From positions 62,001-126,000 of the forward strand of contig NZ_JAMBPV010000004.1 in the NCBI RefSeq assembly GCF_029531845.1: a stretch of 64,000 bases of DNA, written 5' to 3'. Below are positions 43,801 to 52,922 of the stretch, in pieces; position 1 is the first letter of the stretch; every line of letters starts with the position of its first letter. The notes under the pieces are model-generated. The model did not search any database and was not told where the DNA came from. It saw only the letters and a program-made list of their open reading frames with translations. Position numbers and translations under genes: made by a program. This DNA comes from Staphylococcus equorum (GTDB taxonomy: Bacteria > Bacillota > Bacilli > Staphylococcales > Staphylococcaceae).

Positions 43801-44337
43801 ATGGCTAAAATGAGTGACCAAGAAAGGCTTTCATTATTAAATCAATTTAAAATTTTAAAAACTTTAAATTCTGATGAAGATTACAGTGTAGAAGTGAAAG
43901 TATTAGAGGAAGGGTTAGAAGCATTTTATGACGATATATTGTTTGACGGCTTAAATGATGCAATAGATGAATCTAAACAAGAATTTGTATCGAAAGTTTT
44001 AAGATTATATAGAGATGCTATTTTTTCTTATGAAAAATTAAATGACGCTGAAAAAGAAGACACAATAAAAAATAAAATACAGTTTTATGGATTTGATTTA
44101 AATGACGTTGAACAAATTGATTATATGAAAGTTGCAGAATTTTATTTATATTCTTTAGATCGTTACAAGGAAATACGAGATCAAATAGAAGGTAGAAGTG
44201 ATGATTTAAATAGTCATGGTTTTGGTCCTTCAATGAATACATTAAAAAAATATATAAGCACACAAGATAAAATAAGACAAGAAAAAGCTGCGTCTGAAAC
44301 TTTAAGTAAACATGAATTAGAAGAAATTTTCGAATAA
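43801..44337 (+). CDS. YfbU-family protein, likely prophage cargo gene
   Basis: 178 aa from ATG 43801 (GGAGGAA upstream). N-terminal SDQERLSLLNQFKILKTLNS and KVLRLYRDAIFSYEKLNDAE are the conserved parts of YfbU proteins; QFYGFDLNDV and KVAEFYLYSLDRYKEI follow the family layout. YfbU has been linked in E. coli to MazF-dependent death, but its biochemistry is unknown. The gene lies between two terminators with its own TATAAT (43758-43763), and its base composition is more AT-rich than the structural genes, as for a moron or accessory gene. Confidence 0.75.
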   Translation: MAKMSDQERLSLLNQFKILKTLNSDEDYSVEVKVLEEGLEAFYDDILFDGLNDAIDESKQEFVSKVLRLYRDAIFSYEKLNDAEKEDTIKNKIQFYGFDLNDVEQIDYMKVAEFYLYSLDRYKEIRDQIEGRSDDLNSHGFGPSMNTLKKYISTQDKIRQEKAASETLSKHELEEIFE

Positions 44338-44341
44338 ATAT

Positions 44342-44366
44342 TGCGTCCTGTAAAGGGACGTTTTTC
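44342..44366 (+). terminator. rho-independent terminator
   Basis: GCGTCCT-GTAAA-GGGACG with TTTTTC, 4 bases after the YfbU-family stop. Confidence 0.75.
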
Positions 44367-44415
44367 TATGTCCAATTTTAATAAGCGATTAGCGATAAGA
44401 AGGTGATAGTATACG

Positions 44416-44853
44416 ATGAATGAATTAAATATTAAACAACAAAGGTTTGCAGATGAATATATTAAAACTGGTAATGCTACGAGTTCTTATGTAAAAGCTG
44501 GTTATTCAAAAAACAAAGCGAATACCAACGCTACTAAGCTACTACAAATTACTGCAGTTAAGCAATACATTAAAGAACGCATAGAACAAGCGCAAGAAGA
44601 AAGTTTAATGGGTATAACGGAGGCTTTAGCTTTATCGGCATCAATCGCTAGGGGTGAGACGCAAAACGCCTACAGCAAGCGTTATGATCATTTAAATGAT
44701 GAAGTGGAAAAGGAAGTTACTTATACAGTGACGCCAGACTTTGAAGAAAGACAACGTTCGATAGATCATATATTAAAAGTACATGGTGCATACTTAGACA
44801 AGAAAGAAATAGACGTCAAAGGTGCCGTATTGTTTGAAGATGATATCAAATGA
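44416..44853 (+). CDS. terS: terminase small subunit
   Basis: 145 aa. N-terminal DNA-binding HTH: LNIKQQRFADEYIKTGNATS then YVKAGYSKNKANTNATKLL, the standard Terminase_2 pattern. It recognises the pac or cos site and starts DNA packaging with TerL. AAGGTGATA upstream. Overlaps terL by 4 bases. Confidence 0.93.
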   Translation: MNELNIKQQRFADEYIKTGNATSSYVKAGYSKNKANTNATKLLQITAVKQYIKERIEQAQEESLMGITEALALSASIARGETQNAYSKRYDHLNDEVEKEVTYTVTPDFEERQRSIDHILKVHGAYLDKKEIDVKGAVLFEDDIK

Positions 44854-46115
44854 TAGAGAAAAAGAAATTGTCTGAATTAATCCCTAAGAAATTCCATGAC
44901 TTGTGGAGAGCAGCAAGAAACGATAAAGTTTTGAACATAATTGCTAAGGGTGGTCGTGGTAGTGGTAAGTCCTCGGACATATCACATATCATTGTACAAC
45001 TCATTATGCGTTATCCAACTAATGCTGTAGTTATCCGTAAAATAGATAATACACTTGCGTCATCAGTATTCGAGCAGATCAAGTGGGCTATTAACGAACA
45101 AGGTGTTTCACACTTATTTAGAGTGAAAGTGTCGCCAATGGAAATAACTTATTTGCCTAGAGGTAACAGGATTATATTTAGAGGTGCCCAAAACCCAGAA
45201 CGCTTGAAGTCATTAAAGGATAGTCAATTCCCTTTCACAATTGCGTGGATAGAAGAAATAGCAGAATTTAAAACGGAAGATGAACTAACGACCATTACCA
45301 ACTCACTACTACGTGGCGAGCTTGATGATGGTCTTTTTTATAAGTTTTTCTTCTCATATAACCCGCCCAAACGTAAACAACATTGGGCTAACAAGAAATA
45401 CGAATCATCGTTTCAACCCGATAATACGTTTGTACATCATTCAACTTACTTAGATAATCCTTTCATATCGAAACAGTTTATCAGTGAAGCAGAAGGCGCT
45501 AAGGAACGAAACGAAATGCGTTATAGGTGGGAATACATGGGTGAAGCAATCGGTAGTGGTGTCGTACCATTCAATAATTTACAAATAGAAGAAATACAAC
45601 AAGATATGATTGATAACTTTGACAATATACGTAACGCGGTCGATTTCGGTTATGCTACAGATCCGTTGTCGTTTGTTAGATGGCATTATGATAAGAAGAA
45701 ACGCATCATATACGCTATTGATGAATACTACGGTGTGCAGATAAGTAACAGGGAATTTGCTAAGTGGTTATGGAGTAGAGGATATCAAACAGACGAAATG
45801 TACGCAGATAGTGCCGAGCCTAAAAGTATAGATGAACTTAAAAGAGAGCACGGCATCAGACGTATCAAAGGCGTTAAGAAGGGTCCGGACAGCGTCGAAT
45901 ATGGCGAACAGTGGCTTGATGATTTAGACGCTATTGTCATAGATCCTAGACGTACGCCTAATATAGCGCGTGAGTTTGAGAATATAGACTACGAAACAGA
46001 TAAAGACGGCAATGTTAAGCCGAGATTAGAGGACAAAGACAATCACAGTATAGATGCCACTAGGTATGCCCTATCACGTGATATGAAACAATCTAATTTA
46101 TCAATACTTAAATAG
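44850..46115 (+). CDS. terL: terminase large subunit (PBSX family)
   Basis: 421 aa. ATPase domain with Walker A KGGRGSGKSS (33-42), Walker B FTIAWIEEIAEF; RNase H-like nuclease domain with Asp in AVDFGYATDP and the late DNHSIDATRYALS. It is the packaging motor and cuts the concatemer. Its small difference from other subfamilies makes it PBSX-like. Confidence 0.95.
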   Translation: MIEKKKLSELIPKKFHDLWRAARNDKVLNIIAKGGRGSGKSSDISHIIVQLIMRYPTNAVVIRKIDNTLASSVFEQIKWAINEQGVSHLFRVKVSPMEITYLPRGNRIIFRGAQNPERLKSLKDSQFPFTIAWIEEIAEFKTEDELTTITNSLLRGELDDGLFYKFFFSYNPPKRKQHWANKKYESSFQPDNTFVHHSTYLDNPFISKQFISEAEGAKERNEMRYRWEYMGEAIGSGVVPFNNLQIEEIQQDMIDNFDNIRNAVDFGYATDPLSFVRWHYDKKKRIIYAIDEYYGVQISNREFAKWLWSRGYQTDEMYADSAEPKSIDELKREHGIRRIKGVKKGPDSVEYGEQWLDDLDAIVIDPRRTPNIAREFENIDYETDKDGNVKPRLEDKDNHSIDATRYALSRDMKQSNLSILK

Positions 46116-46133
46116 AAGGTGATTAAAATATAC

Positions 46134-47522
46134 ATGCCAAATGAAAAGTCTTATGGCGAGCGTATAGTCGAAGAACTAGCGCCACAGTATGAAACGCAAG
46201 AAGAAATGATCAATCGTTTAATTGAAACGCATAAACAAGGCATAGACGATATTACAATGGGTCAACGATACTATGATAAAAAGAACGACATTATAAAACA
46301 AGAGCCTAAAAAAGATGCTGACGGCAAAGTAGACACTGAAAAACCAAACTGGAAAATCACTACTAACTTTCATCAGAATTTAGTTGACCAAAAGGTTGGT
46401 TATACAGTGGGTAATCCGGTCACGTTATCACATGAAAATGACAAAATCATGAAAGATTTGGAACAAGTATTTAACTATAAATGGAATAACAAGTTAGTCG
46501 ACATCTTAACGGCGGCAGCTAACAAAGGCGTCGAATGGTTACAGCCTTATATTGACGAGCAAGGCGAATTTAAACTATTTAGAGTACCGGCAGAACAAGC
46601 GATACCTATTTGGACTGATAAGGAACGCGAAACATTACAAGCGTTTATACGTTATTACAAGCTAAACGATGAAGAAAAGGTCGAGTATTGGACTGCGACA
46701 GATGTTACTTATTACGTTAAACAACATGAAAACTTGATACCAGACTACTATCATGGTGAGAACAACGTACAAGGTCATTTTGACGGTGGTAGCTGGGAAC
46801 GCGTGCCATTTATACCATTCAAGAACAACCCCGAAGAAACAAGCGATATACACATGTACAAGACAATCATAGATGCTATTGATAAGCGATTATCTGATAC
46901 ACAAAATATGTTTGATGAATCAGCCGAGTTAATTTATATCTTAAAAGGATATGAAGGTGAGGACTTGAAAGACTTCATGAGTAACCTCAAATACTATAAA
47001 GCGATTAACGTTGATAGTGAGGGTGGCGTCGACACGATTCAAGTTGAGGTGCCAGTATCAAGCACGAAGGATTATCTCGAAATGATGCGTGCATATCTAA
47101 TGGAATTTGGGCAAGCTGTAGACTTCCAAACAGACAAATTCGGTGCTAGTCCCAGTGGCATAGCATTGAAATTCTTATACGGCAATCTTGATTTGAAAGC
47201 TAACAAGTTACGTAATAAAACGCATGTAGCGATACAAGAATTACTTACATTCGTTATACAACATTACAATATCAAAGCGGATATAAGCGATATAGAAATT
47301 GTATTCAACTATAACCGTATGATGAATGAACTTGAACAGTCACAAATTGGCGCACAATCTCAATACTTATCAAAAGAAACACTAGTTACTAATCACCCGT
47401 GGGTTAATGATCCACAGACTGAATTAGAACGCATGGACGCCGAACAAATGGAATACAACGAACAACTTCCATCTATTGGGGAGGGTTTAAATGACCGATC
47501 CGAAGATAATAAATCAAGATGA
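46134..47522 (+). CDS. phage portal protein (SPP1 gp6-like)
   Basis: 462 aa from ATG 46134 (GAAGGTGAT upstream; a GTG at 46119 lies in that site). SPP1-type portal features: KITTNFHQNLVDQKVGYTVG, FGASPSGIALKFLYGNLDLK and the tail helix ELEQSQIGAQSQYLSKETLV. Twelve copies form the vertex through which DNA enters. Overlaps the head gene by 32 bases. Confidence 0.93.
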   Translation: MPNEKSYGERIVEELAPQYETQEEMINRLIETHKQGIDDITMGQRYYDKKNDIIKQEPKKDADGKVDTEKPNWKITTNFHQNLVDQKVGYTVGNPVTLSHENDKIMKDLEQVFNYKWNNKLVDILTAAANKGVEWLQPYIDEQGEFKLFRVPAEQAIPIWTDKERETLQAFIRYYKLNDEEKVEYWTATDVTYYVKQHENLIPDYYHGENNVQGHFDGGSWERVPFIPFKNNPEETSDIHMYKTIIDAIDKRLSDTQNMFDESAELIYILKGYEGEDLKDFMSNLKYYKAINVDSEGGVDTIQVEVPVSSTKDYLEMMRAYLMEFGQAVDFQTDKFGASPSGIALKFLYGNLDLKANKLRNKTHVAIQELLTFVIQHYNIKADISDIEIVFNYNRMMNELEQSQIGAQSQYLSKETLVTNHPWVNDPQTELERMDAEQMEYNEQLPSIGEGLNDRSEDNKSR

Positions 47523-48441
47523 CATTGATAAGTATATTGAAAGGTTAATCAAGCAAGCAGATAAAGAAATAGAAATACTGTTTGCTAACCGTTTGAAAGT
47601 AATCAAACGAGAAATAGCGGACATGTTCGAACGTTATCAAGATGACGACGTTCATGTTACATGGACTGAATTTAACAAATACAACAGGCTCAATAAGGAA
47701 CTAACACGCATAGGCTTAATGCTAACAGATGATTACAAGGCAGTCACTAAGGCTATCCAGAAGTCACAGCAAGACGCTTATGTAGAAAAGTTCCTTATGA
47801 GCCTTTATTTGTATGAGTTAAGCAGTCAAACGTCAATGGAATTTGATGTGCCAAACGCAAAGATTATCCAATCAGCTATTGAACAACCTATCGAATTTAT
47901 CAAATTGATACCAACATTAGAAAAGCATCGTGATAAAGTATTAAGACGTATACGAATACACATTACACAAGGCATCATGAGTGGTGAAGGATATGGCAAG
48001 ATAGCGAAGGCATTACGTGATGATATAGGCATGACTAAAGCACAGGCGCAACGTGTAGCTCGCACCGAAGCTGGGAGAGCAATGTCACAAGCTGGTATTG
48101 ATAGCGCAAAGGTCGCTACTGATAACGGACTAGAAATGCGTAAGAAGTGGCAAGCAACGAAAGACGTTAGAACACGCGACACACATCAACATTTAGACGG
48201 TAAGGTCGTCGACATAGACGCAAACTTTAAATCTAGTGGTTGTATAGGTGAAGCGCCTAAGTTGTTTATAGGCGTTAAGAGTGCGAAAGAGAATATCAAC
48301 TGCCGTTGTAAGCTACTTTATTTTATGGACAATGACGAACTACCTACTGTTATGCGTGTTAGAAACGACGAAGGTAAAAACGAAGTTATCCCTTATATGA
48401 CATATCGTGAATGGGTCAAATGGAAGGAAAATAACAAATGA
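47491..48441 (+). CDS. minor head protein (SPP1 gp7 family)
   Basis: 316 aa. The phage head morphogenesis domain is visible late in the protein: TKAQAQRVARTEAGRAMSQA, then KKWQATKDVRTRDTHQHLDG and ENINCRCKLLYF. The family sits inside the capsid near the portal and affects DNA entry into the host. ATG with GGGAGG upstream in the portal gene. Confidence 0.9.
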   Translation: MTDPKIINQDDIDKYIERLIKQADKEIEILFANRLKVIKREIADMFERYQDDDVHVTWTEFNKYNRLNKELTRIGLMLTDDYKAVTKAIQKSQQDAYVEKFLMSLYLYELSSQTSMEFDVPNAKIIQSAIEQPIEFIKLIPTLEKHRDKVLRRIRIHITQGIMSGEGYGKIAKALRDDIGMTKAQAQRVARTEAGRAMSQAGIDSAKVATDNGLEMRKKWQATKDVRTRDTHQHLDGKVVDIDANFKSSGCIGEAPKLFIGVKSAKENINCRCKLLYFMDNDELPTVMRVRNDEGKNEVIPYMTYREWVKWKENNK

Positions 48442-48527
48442 ACAACTTAATAAAACTATATTTCTTAAAAGATAAAGTAATGATCTTATATCCAAACGGA
48501 ACAAAGCAATATAAAGACCGTAAATAA
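48438..48527 (+). CDS. 29-aa phage micro-protein
   Basis: ATG overlaps the preceding stop (ATGA). MNNLIKLYFLKDKVMILYPN followed by GTKQYKDRK. It may be translated by coupling; a short protein at this place is common in related phages. Confidence 0.4.
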   Translation: MNNLIKLYFLKDKVMILYPNGTKQYKDRK

Positions 48528-48619
48528 CACATTCGCCCTAAGCATGGCGTTAAAAGGCTTATTTTTTATACAAATTATCGTGTCGTTACACGTTAAAAAC
48601 GTAAAAGGAGAAATAAACA

Positions 48620-49213
48620 ATGGAATTTAAAGACATAGTGAAACAATTTGCTGACGGTACAGCCGACGAGCAAGACGTAATCAAAGCGTATGAAGATGCT
48701 ACAAGCAACATGGTACCTCGCAGTCGCTTGAATGATAAGAACGAGGACATCAAAGAGCTACAAGCACAGCTTGAAGAACGTACCAACCAAATTGAATCGC
48801 TACAATCAAACGTAGCGGACGAAAGCGAGTACAAGAAGCAACTCGAAGAATTACAAAAAGCTAACGCGGATTGGTCAACTAAATACCAAGAATCACAACT
48901 AAATAACGCAATTAAGTTAGGCGTAGCTAAAGATGCCAACGATCCTAACGATATTCTAGCTTTCATCAATAAAGATGGACTGGAATTAACAGACGACGGC
49001 GAAGTTAAAGGGTTAGAGGAGGCAATCAACAACTTAAAAGAATCTAAATCATACTTATTCGCTAGTAACAAACCGACTGGCAAAACACCGGCGGGCGGAA
49101 GTAATCCATCGGGAGGATTAACAACCGAGCAATTCAACGCTATGAGCTTTGACGAACGTCAAGACTTATACACAAATGACCCGACAACTTTTAACAAATT
49201 AATCGGAGGTTAA
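48620..49213 (+). CDS. phage scaffolding protein (GP20/DUF4355 type)
   Basis: 197 aa. N-terminal acidic region, MVPRSRLNDKNEDIKELQAQ opening a long coiled coil (about 35-90), and a C-terminal part with Gly/Ser-rich PAGGSNPSGG before TEQFNAMSFDERQDLY. It guides capsid assembly and is then removed. AAAGGAG before the ATG. Directly before the capsid gene, as expected. Confidence 0.9.
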   Translation: MEFKDIVKQFADGTADEQDVIKAYEDATSNMVPRSRLNDKNEDIKELQAQLEERTNQIESLQSNVADESEYKKQLEELQKANADWSTKYQESQLNNAIKLGVAKDANDPNDILAFINKDGLELTDDGEVKGLEEAINNLKESKSYLFASNKPTGKTPAGGSNPSGGLTTEQFNAMSFDERQDLYTNDPTTFNKLIGG

Positions 49214-49220
49214 CACCAAC

Positions 49221-50042
49221 ATGGGACAAATTAAAAAGAGTACACAAATCATTCCAGAAGTATTAGCGCAAATGGTAAGCGCAGAATTACCGGCACAATT
49301 AAGATTCGCACAATTCGCAGACGTAGACACTACACTAGTAAACCAACCGGGCGACACGGTAACGATGCCGTCATACGCTTATTCTGGTGATGCTGTAGTA
49401 GTAGCAGAAGGCGCAGAAATTCCAACAAGCGAATTAAAGACATCTACTAAATCAGTAACAGTTGAGAAAATCGCTAAAGGTTTTGAAATCACAGATGAAA
49501 CACTTTTATCAGCGTACGGTGACCCTAAAGGCGAAGCAGCTAAACAGTTAGCAATGGGTATCGCTAACGGCGTTGACAATTCTTTATTAGGCGCTTTAGA
49601 CACTACTAAAGTTACTTATGAAGGCGATGTTAAAACTGTAGACGGCATTAATGGTGCTATCGAAGTATTCAACGACGAAGATCAACAGCCAATGGTATTG
49701 TTCATCAATCCTAAAGATGCATCGCAATTACGCAAAGACGCTGGTATTGACTTCACTAAAGCGTCTGATTTAGGCGATGACATCGTTATTAAAGGTGCAT
49801 TTGGCGAAGTATTAGGCGCTGCTATTTACCGCTCACGTAAAGTTGAAGAAGGTACAGCGTACCTAGTCAAACAAGGCGCTTTAAAATTATTCTTAAAACG
49901 CAATGTATTAGTAGAAACAGAACGTTACGCATCACGCAAAACAACTGGATTATTCGGTGACGAGCATTTCGCTGCTTACTTATACGACGAATCAAAAGCT
50001 ATTAAGATTGAAGCCGGAGTAACAGCACCAGAAGGTGTTTAA
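49221..50042 (+). CDS. major capsid protein (HK97 fold)
   Basis: 273 aa, compact for the family and without an N-terminal delta domain, in agreement with the separate scaffold gene. VAEGAEIPTSELKTSTKSVT followed by VEKIAKGFEITDETL is the E-loop and spine region; FINPKDASQLRKDAG is typical of SPP1/N4gp56-like capsids. The base composition is the most codon-optimised of the prophage, as expected of the most expressed protein. Confidence 0.93.
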   Translation: MGQIKKSTQIIPEVLAQMVSAELPAQLRFAQFADVDTTLVNQPGDTVTMPSYAYSGDAVVVAEGAEIPTSELKTSTKSVTVEKIAKGFEITDETLLSAYGDPKGEAAKQLAMGIANGVDNSLLGALDTTKVTYEGDVKTVDGINGAIEVFNDEDQQPMVLFINPKDASQLRKDAGIDFTKASDLGDDIVIKGAFGEVLGAAIYRSRKVEEGTAYLVKQGALKLFLKRNVLVETERYASRKTTGLFGDEHFAAYLYDESKAIKIEAGVTAPEGV

Positions 50043-50063
50043 ATAAATAAGAGGTGATTTATA

Positions 50064-50375
50064 GTGATATTCAAAGCAATTAGAGCGTTCAAAGACTTGC
50101 AAGACAGTAACCGTATTTACAACGTAGGTGATGTTTTCCCACGTGAAGGCAAAGAAGTAAGTCGCGAGCGCCTAACTGATTTATCCACTGACAACAACCT
50201 ACAAAGGCAACCCGTTATTGAAAGCATAGCAATCACAGAGGACGTTTCCGAACGTCCTAATTATTCTGACATGAAAGTATCGGAATTAAAGAAGATAGCT
50301 AAAGAACGTACTTTAAATGGCTACAGTGATATGAAGAAATCAGAACTCGTTGAATTATTAGAAGGTGGTAAGTAA
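50064..50375 (+). CDS. head protein with Rho-N/SAP-like C-terminus
   Basis: 103 aa, GTG or ATG start region with GAGGTGAT upstream. The C-terminal 35 residues (NYSDMKVSELKKIAKERTLN, then GYSDMKKSELVELLEG) form a small SAP/Rho-N helical motif that binds nucleic acid. Such proteins lie between the capsid and connector genes in many Gram-positive phages. Confidence 0.8.
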   Translation: MIFKAIRAFKDLQDSNRIYNVGDVFPREGKEVSRERLTDLSTDNNLQRQPVIESIAITEDVSERPNYSDMKVSELKKIAKERTLNGYSDMKKSELVELLEGGK

Positions 50376-50689
50376 TGGACGCAAAAGACGTCAAACTGTT
50401 GAATCAGATACCGCTTGAAGATACAAGCAACGATGAAGTTTTCAATCAACTTATCAAACTGTACAAACCAATGGCAGACGACCACTGTAACCAATCATTC
50501 AAAGATGAAACGTTACCTAGTGGCGTTAAGCGTTTTATTGCCGACTGTATCAAACATGGGGCTACTGGCAACCTTGCTAGTCGCTCGATGGGTACGGTTA
50601 GCTATTCTTTTGTTACTGACATTCCCGAAAGCATGTACAAGCCGTTAAGACCATACAGACGCGTTAGGTGGACTGGTTACCGTGTTTAA
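50375..50689 (+). CDS. head-tail connector (gp6/gp15-like)
   Basis: 104 aa, ATG overlaps the previous stop by one base. The sequence has the helical connector pattern, with VKRFIADCIKHGATGNLASR followed by the strand SMGTVSYSFVTDIPE. It forms the ring under the portal. Overlaps the next gene by 8 bases. Confidence 0.85.
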   Translation: MDAKDVKLLNQIPLEDTSNDEVFNQLIKLYKPMADDHCNQSFKDETLPSGVKRFIADCIKHGATGNLASRSMGTVSYSFVTDIPESMYKPLRPYRRVRWTGYRV

Positions 50690-51029
50690 TCCATATAATG
50701 AGTTCCCTCATACGGTAGAAATAGGCAAAATCGAATTAGTTGGTCAATATCCTAATGGAAAAGAGCGCTATATAAGCGAAACAACTACAAAAGGTTTTAT
50801 GGATACACCAACAACAAATGAACGCCTACAATACCATCAAATGAGCGACAGTGTCGACAGAAATCTGTACACCCCGTATAACTTACCAATAAACAATAAT
50901 AAAACTATATTTAATTACGAGGGTAACCTTTACGAGTGCAACGGTGAATCTGTAGATCAAGGCGGACAACACGAAATCAATCTAATTAAGTTGAAAGTGG
51001 TACCTAATGGCAAAAGTAAAATATGGTAA
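50682..51029 (+). CDS. head closure protein (SPP1 gp16-like)
   Basis: 115 aa, GTG start. Beta-rich protein, with the connector-type N-terminal PHTVEIGKIELVGQYPNGKE and the C-terminal INLIKLKVVPNGKS. It seals the DNA-filled head. Overlaps the HK97-gp10 gene by 23 bases. Confidence 0.8.
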   Translation: MFNPYNEFPHTVEIGKIELVGQYPNGKERYISETTTKGFMDTPTTNERLQYHQMSDSVDRNLYTPYNLPINNNKTIFNYEGNLYECNGESVDQGGQHEINLIKLKVVPNGKSKIW

Positions 51030-51423
51030 TTGGGATCTAGTCGCAGAACTAGAAGAATATAAAAGGGAAACTGAAAAGTGGGCTAAAAAAGGTATTGCAA
51101 AGACAGTCAATGTAATTCATAACACAGCAGTATCGTTAGCACCGGTCGACGAAGGCTTTCTAAAGGAATCTATCAACTTTGAATATAAAGATAGTGGATT
51201 AACTGGGGTCATCGAGGTTGGTGCTTCTTATGCTATATACGTCGAGTACGGTACAGGCATATACGCGGTTGGTCCCGGCGGAAGTCGAGCGAAAAAGATA
51301 CCGTGGGCATATCAAGATCCAAAGACTGGTAAGTGGTACATGACTAAAGGCATGCAAGCCCAACCTTTTTGGGGTCCGGCAATTGATGCGGGTCGCGAAA
51401 CATTTAAGAAGTATTTTTCATAA
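51007..51423 (+). CDS. HK97-gp10-family tail completion protein
   Basis: 138 aa. The family's central motif is present: LAPVDEGFLKESINFEYKDS and ASYAIYVEYGTGIYAVG. It joins the head to the tail tube. Starts within the previous gene. Confidence 0.88.
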   Translation: MAKVKYGNWDLVAELEEYKRETEKWAKKGIAKTVNVIHNTAVSLAPVDEGFLKESINFEYKDSGLTGVIEVGASYAIYVEYGTGIYAVGPGGSRAKKIPWAYQDPKTGKWYMTKGMQAQPFWGPAIDAGRETFKKYFS

Positions 51424-51435
51424 GGTGGTTGTGAT

Positions 51436-51849
51436 ATGTGGGTATCAGCAGAAGATGATTTATTTATTAGTATATACAACAAGTTAAAAGGCGACCCTTT
51501 AATAAACAAGTATGTGGACGATAGGGTTTTCGATTGTGTTCAAAAAGACGCTGTTTACCCATATATCATAGTGGGTGAAACGAATGTCACAAATGATGAA
51601 TCATCAACGAACATGACCGAAGATGTAGCGGTAACGTTACATGTGTACAGTCAAGCAGTAAATAGACATGAAACAACGCATCTACTCAAGATACTTGGGT
51701 ATTTGCTTAATCGTGAAATTGAATTAAAAGATTATGAATTTAAGAGAAGTCGTATAGATGACCAACAAGTGATTATTGACATAGATCAATACACTAAACA
51801 CGGTATCTTGCGACTTCTTTTTAAATATAGGCACAAAACTAAATATTAA
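51436..51849 (+). CDS. DUF3168-family tail terminator
   Basis: 137 aa. Typical parts are YPYIIVGETNVTNDESSTNM and VAVTLHVYSQAVNRHETTHL, followed by the alpha/beta end HGILRLLFKYRHK. It is the SPP1 gp17-type protein that stops tail-tube growth. AAGGTGGTTGTG upstream. Confidence 0.85.
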   Translation: MWVSAEDDLFISIYNKLKGDPLINKYVDDRVFDCVQKDAVYPYIIVGETNVTNDESSTNMTEDVAVTLHVYSQAVNRHETTHLLKILGYLLNREIELKDYEFKRSRIDDQQVIIDIDQYTKHGILRLLFKYRHKTKY

Positions 51850-51863
51850 GAGGTGTATAAGTA

Positions 51864-52403
51864 ATGGCACAAAAAAATTACATTGGTGTAGTTAGACCTG
51901 CTGTAGATAAACTTGATGCTGGCGAGGGCTTGCTATTAGCAGATTTACAAGAAGGTGGGCATACAATTGAATCAGATCTTGCCGAAATCGTTCGCGCTGG
52001 CAAAATGGACTACGGCGTTAACTCAACGTCGGAAGAATTAAAACTTACAACAGGACACATTCCGGGTGATCCGGGTCAAGAACAAGTTAAGAAGGCTATT
52101 AAGAACGGCGAGCAGTTGCGCGTATGGCTTATTGAAACTAAAAAACGAGACAACATGTACAACGCTGTATTTGCATATGTACAAGCCGAATCTTACGAAA
52201 TGTCATTTGATGATGAGGACGACACTATCGAGTTAACACTAAAAGTTAAATGGAATAGTGCAGATGGCGGCTTTAGTGAGTTACCAGAAGAGTGGTTAAA
52301 CCCATCAGCTTCAGCAGAACTTGTTGAGTTCGAAGAATTTAACGAAAAATACGGTACTTATGAGAATCAAAAAGAATTAGGAAGTACGCCATCTGGTGTG
52401 TAG
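51864..52403 (+). CDS. major tail protein (phi13/TP901-1 family)
   Basis: 179 aa. MAQKNYIGVVRPAVDKLDAG opens the major tail-tube family of staphylococcal phages; strands include EELKLTTGHIPGDPGQEQVK and TIELTLKVKWNSADGGFSEL. AGAGGTG upstream and a strong terminator after the stop, as usual for the abundant tail-tube gene. Confidence 0.92.
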   Translation: MAQKNYIGVVRPAVDKLDAGEGLLLADLQEGGHTIESDLAEIVRAGKMDYGVNSTSEELKLTTGHIPGDPGQEQVKKAIKNGEQLRVWLIETKKRDNMYNAVFAYVQAESYEMSFDDEDDTIELTLKVKWNSADGGFSELPEEWLNPSASAELVEFEEFNEKYGTYENQKELGSTPSGV

Positions 52404-52408
52404 CAATA

Positions 52409-52434
52409 TAGGGGCATAGCGCCCCTTTTTTTAT
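52409..52434 (+). terminator. terminator after the major tail gene
   Basis: GGGGC-ATAGC-GCCCC followed by seven T; it probably limits expression of later genes rather than ending the operon. Confidence 0.85.
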
Positions 52435-52457
52435 TTATATTATGGAGGTTATACAAA

Positions 52458-52922
52458 ATGACAGAAGCAATTAAAACACTAACTATTAACGGTAAAGAAA
52501 TTACAGCTAAAGGATCTTTGATGTTTGATATCGAAGCGAAGAAATTTAGTGGAAAAGAAAAAGATAATACAGTACCAGGCTTTAATGCTATCTACACAAA
52601 ATTAATTAACAAAGATACAGAAGCTATTTTCAGCTTTTGGCAGTGTGCAACGGCTCATTTATCAGAACGACCAACTAAAGAGCAAATTATGGACGCTGTG
52701 ACAAATGTCATTGAACAAAAGGACGACACTATCGAGTTGTTAGCCGGTGCAGTTGATGTTATGACAAATTCGGGTTTTTTCAAACAGAAAACACGCCAGT
52801 ATTGGGTTCAAATGAACAAGGGTGTGCAAATGGTCAAGAAGGAAGAAAAAGAACAAACGAAAATGGGAATCGAACTAATGACGGACAACTTCATGGATAT
52901 CATGGGCGCGAAACCCTTATAG
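52458..52922 (+). CDS. tail assembly chaperone, frame-0 part (gpG-like)
   Basis: 154 aa. Helical acidic protein (KTLTINGKEITAKGSLMFDI; TVPGFNAIYTKLINKDTEAI; NFMDIMGAKPL). The short form ends at TAG 52920-52922 and the longer form continues in the -1 frame, as for gpG/gpGT of lambda. It coats the tape measure protein before tube polymerisation. ATGGAGG upstream. Confidence 0.88.
   Translation: MTEAIKTLTINGKEITAKGSLMFDIEAKKFSGKEKDNTVPGFNAIYTKLINKDTEAIFSFWQCATAHLSERPTKEQIMDAVTNVIEQKDDTIELLAGAVDVMTNSGFFKQKTRQYWVQMNKGVQMVKKEEKEQTKMGIELMTDNFMDIMGAKPL

Noticed and set aside
52775-52781. Canonical -1 slippery heptamer T-TTT-TTC as the site of tail-chaperone frameshifting
   Set aside because: The -1 reading for the next 45 codons looks unlike protein, while the frame-0 reading is natural to its end; kept only as an alternative in the findings.
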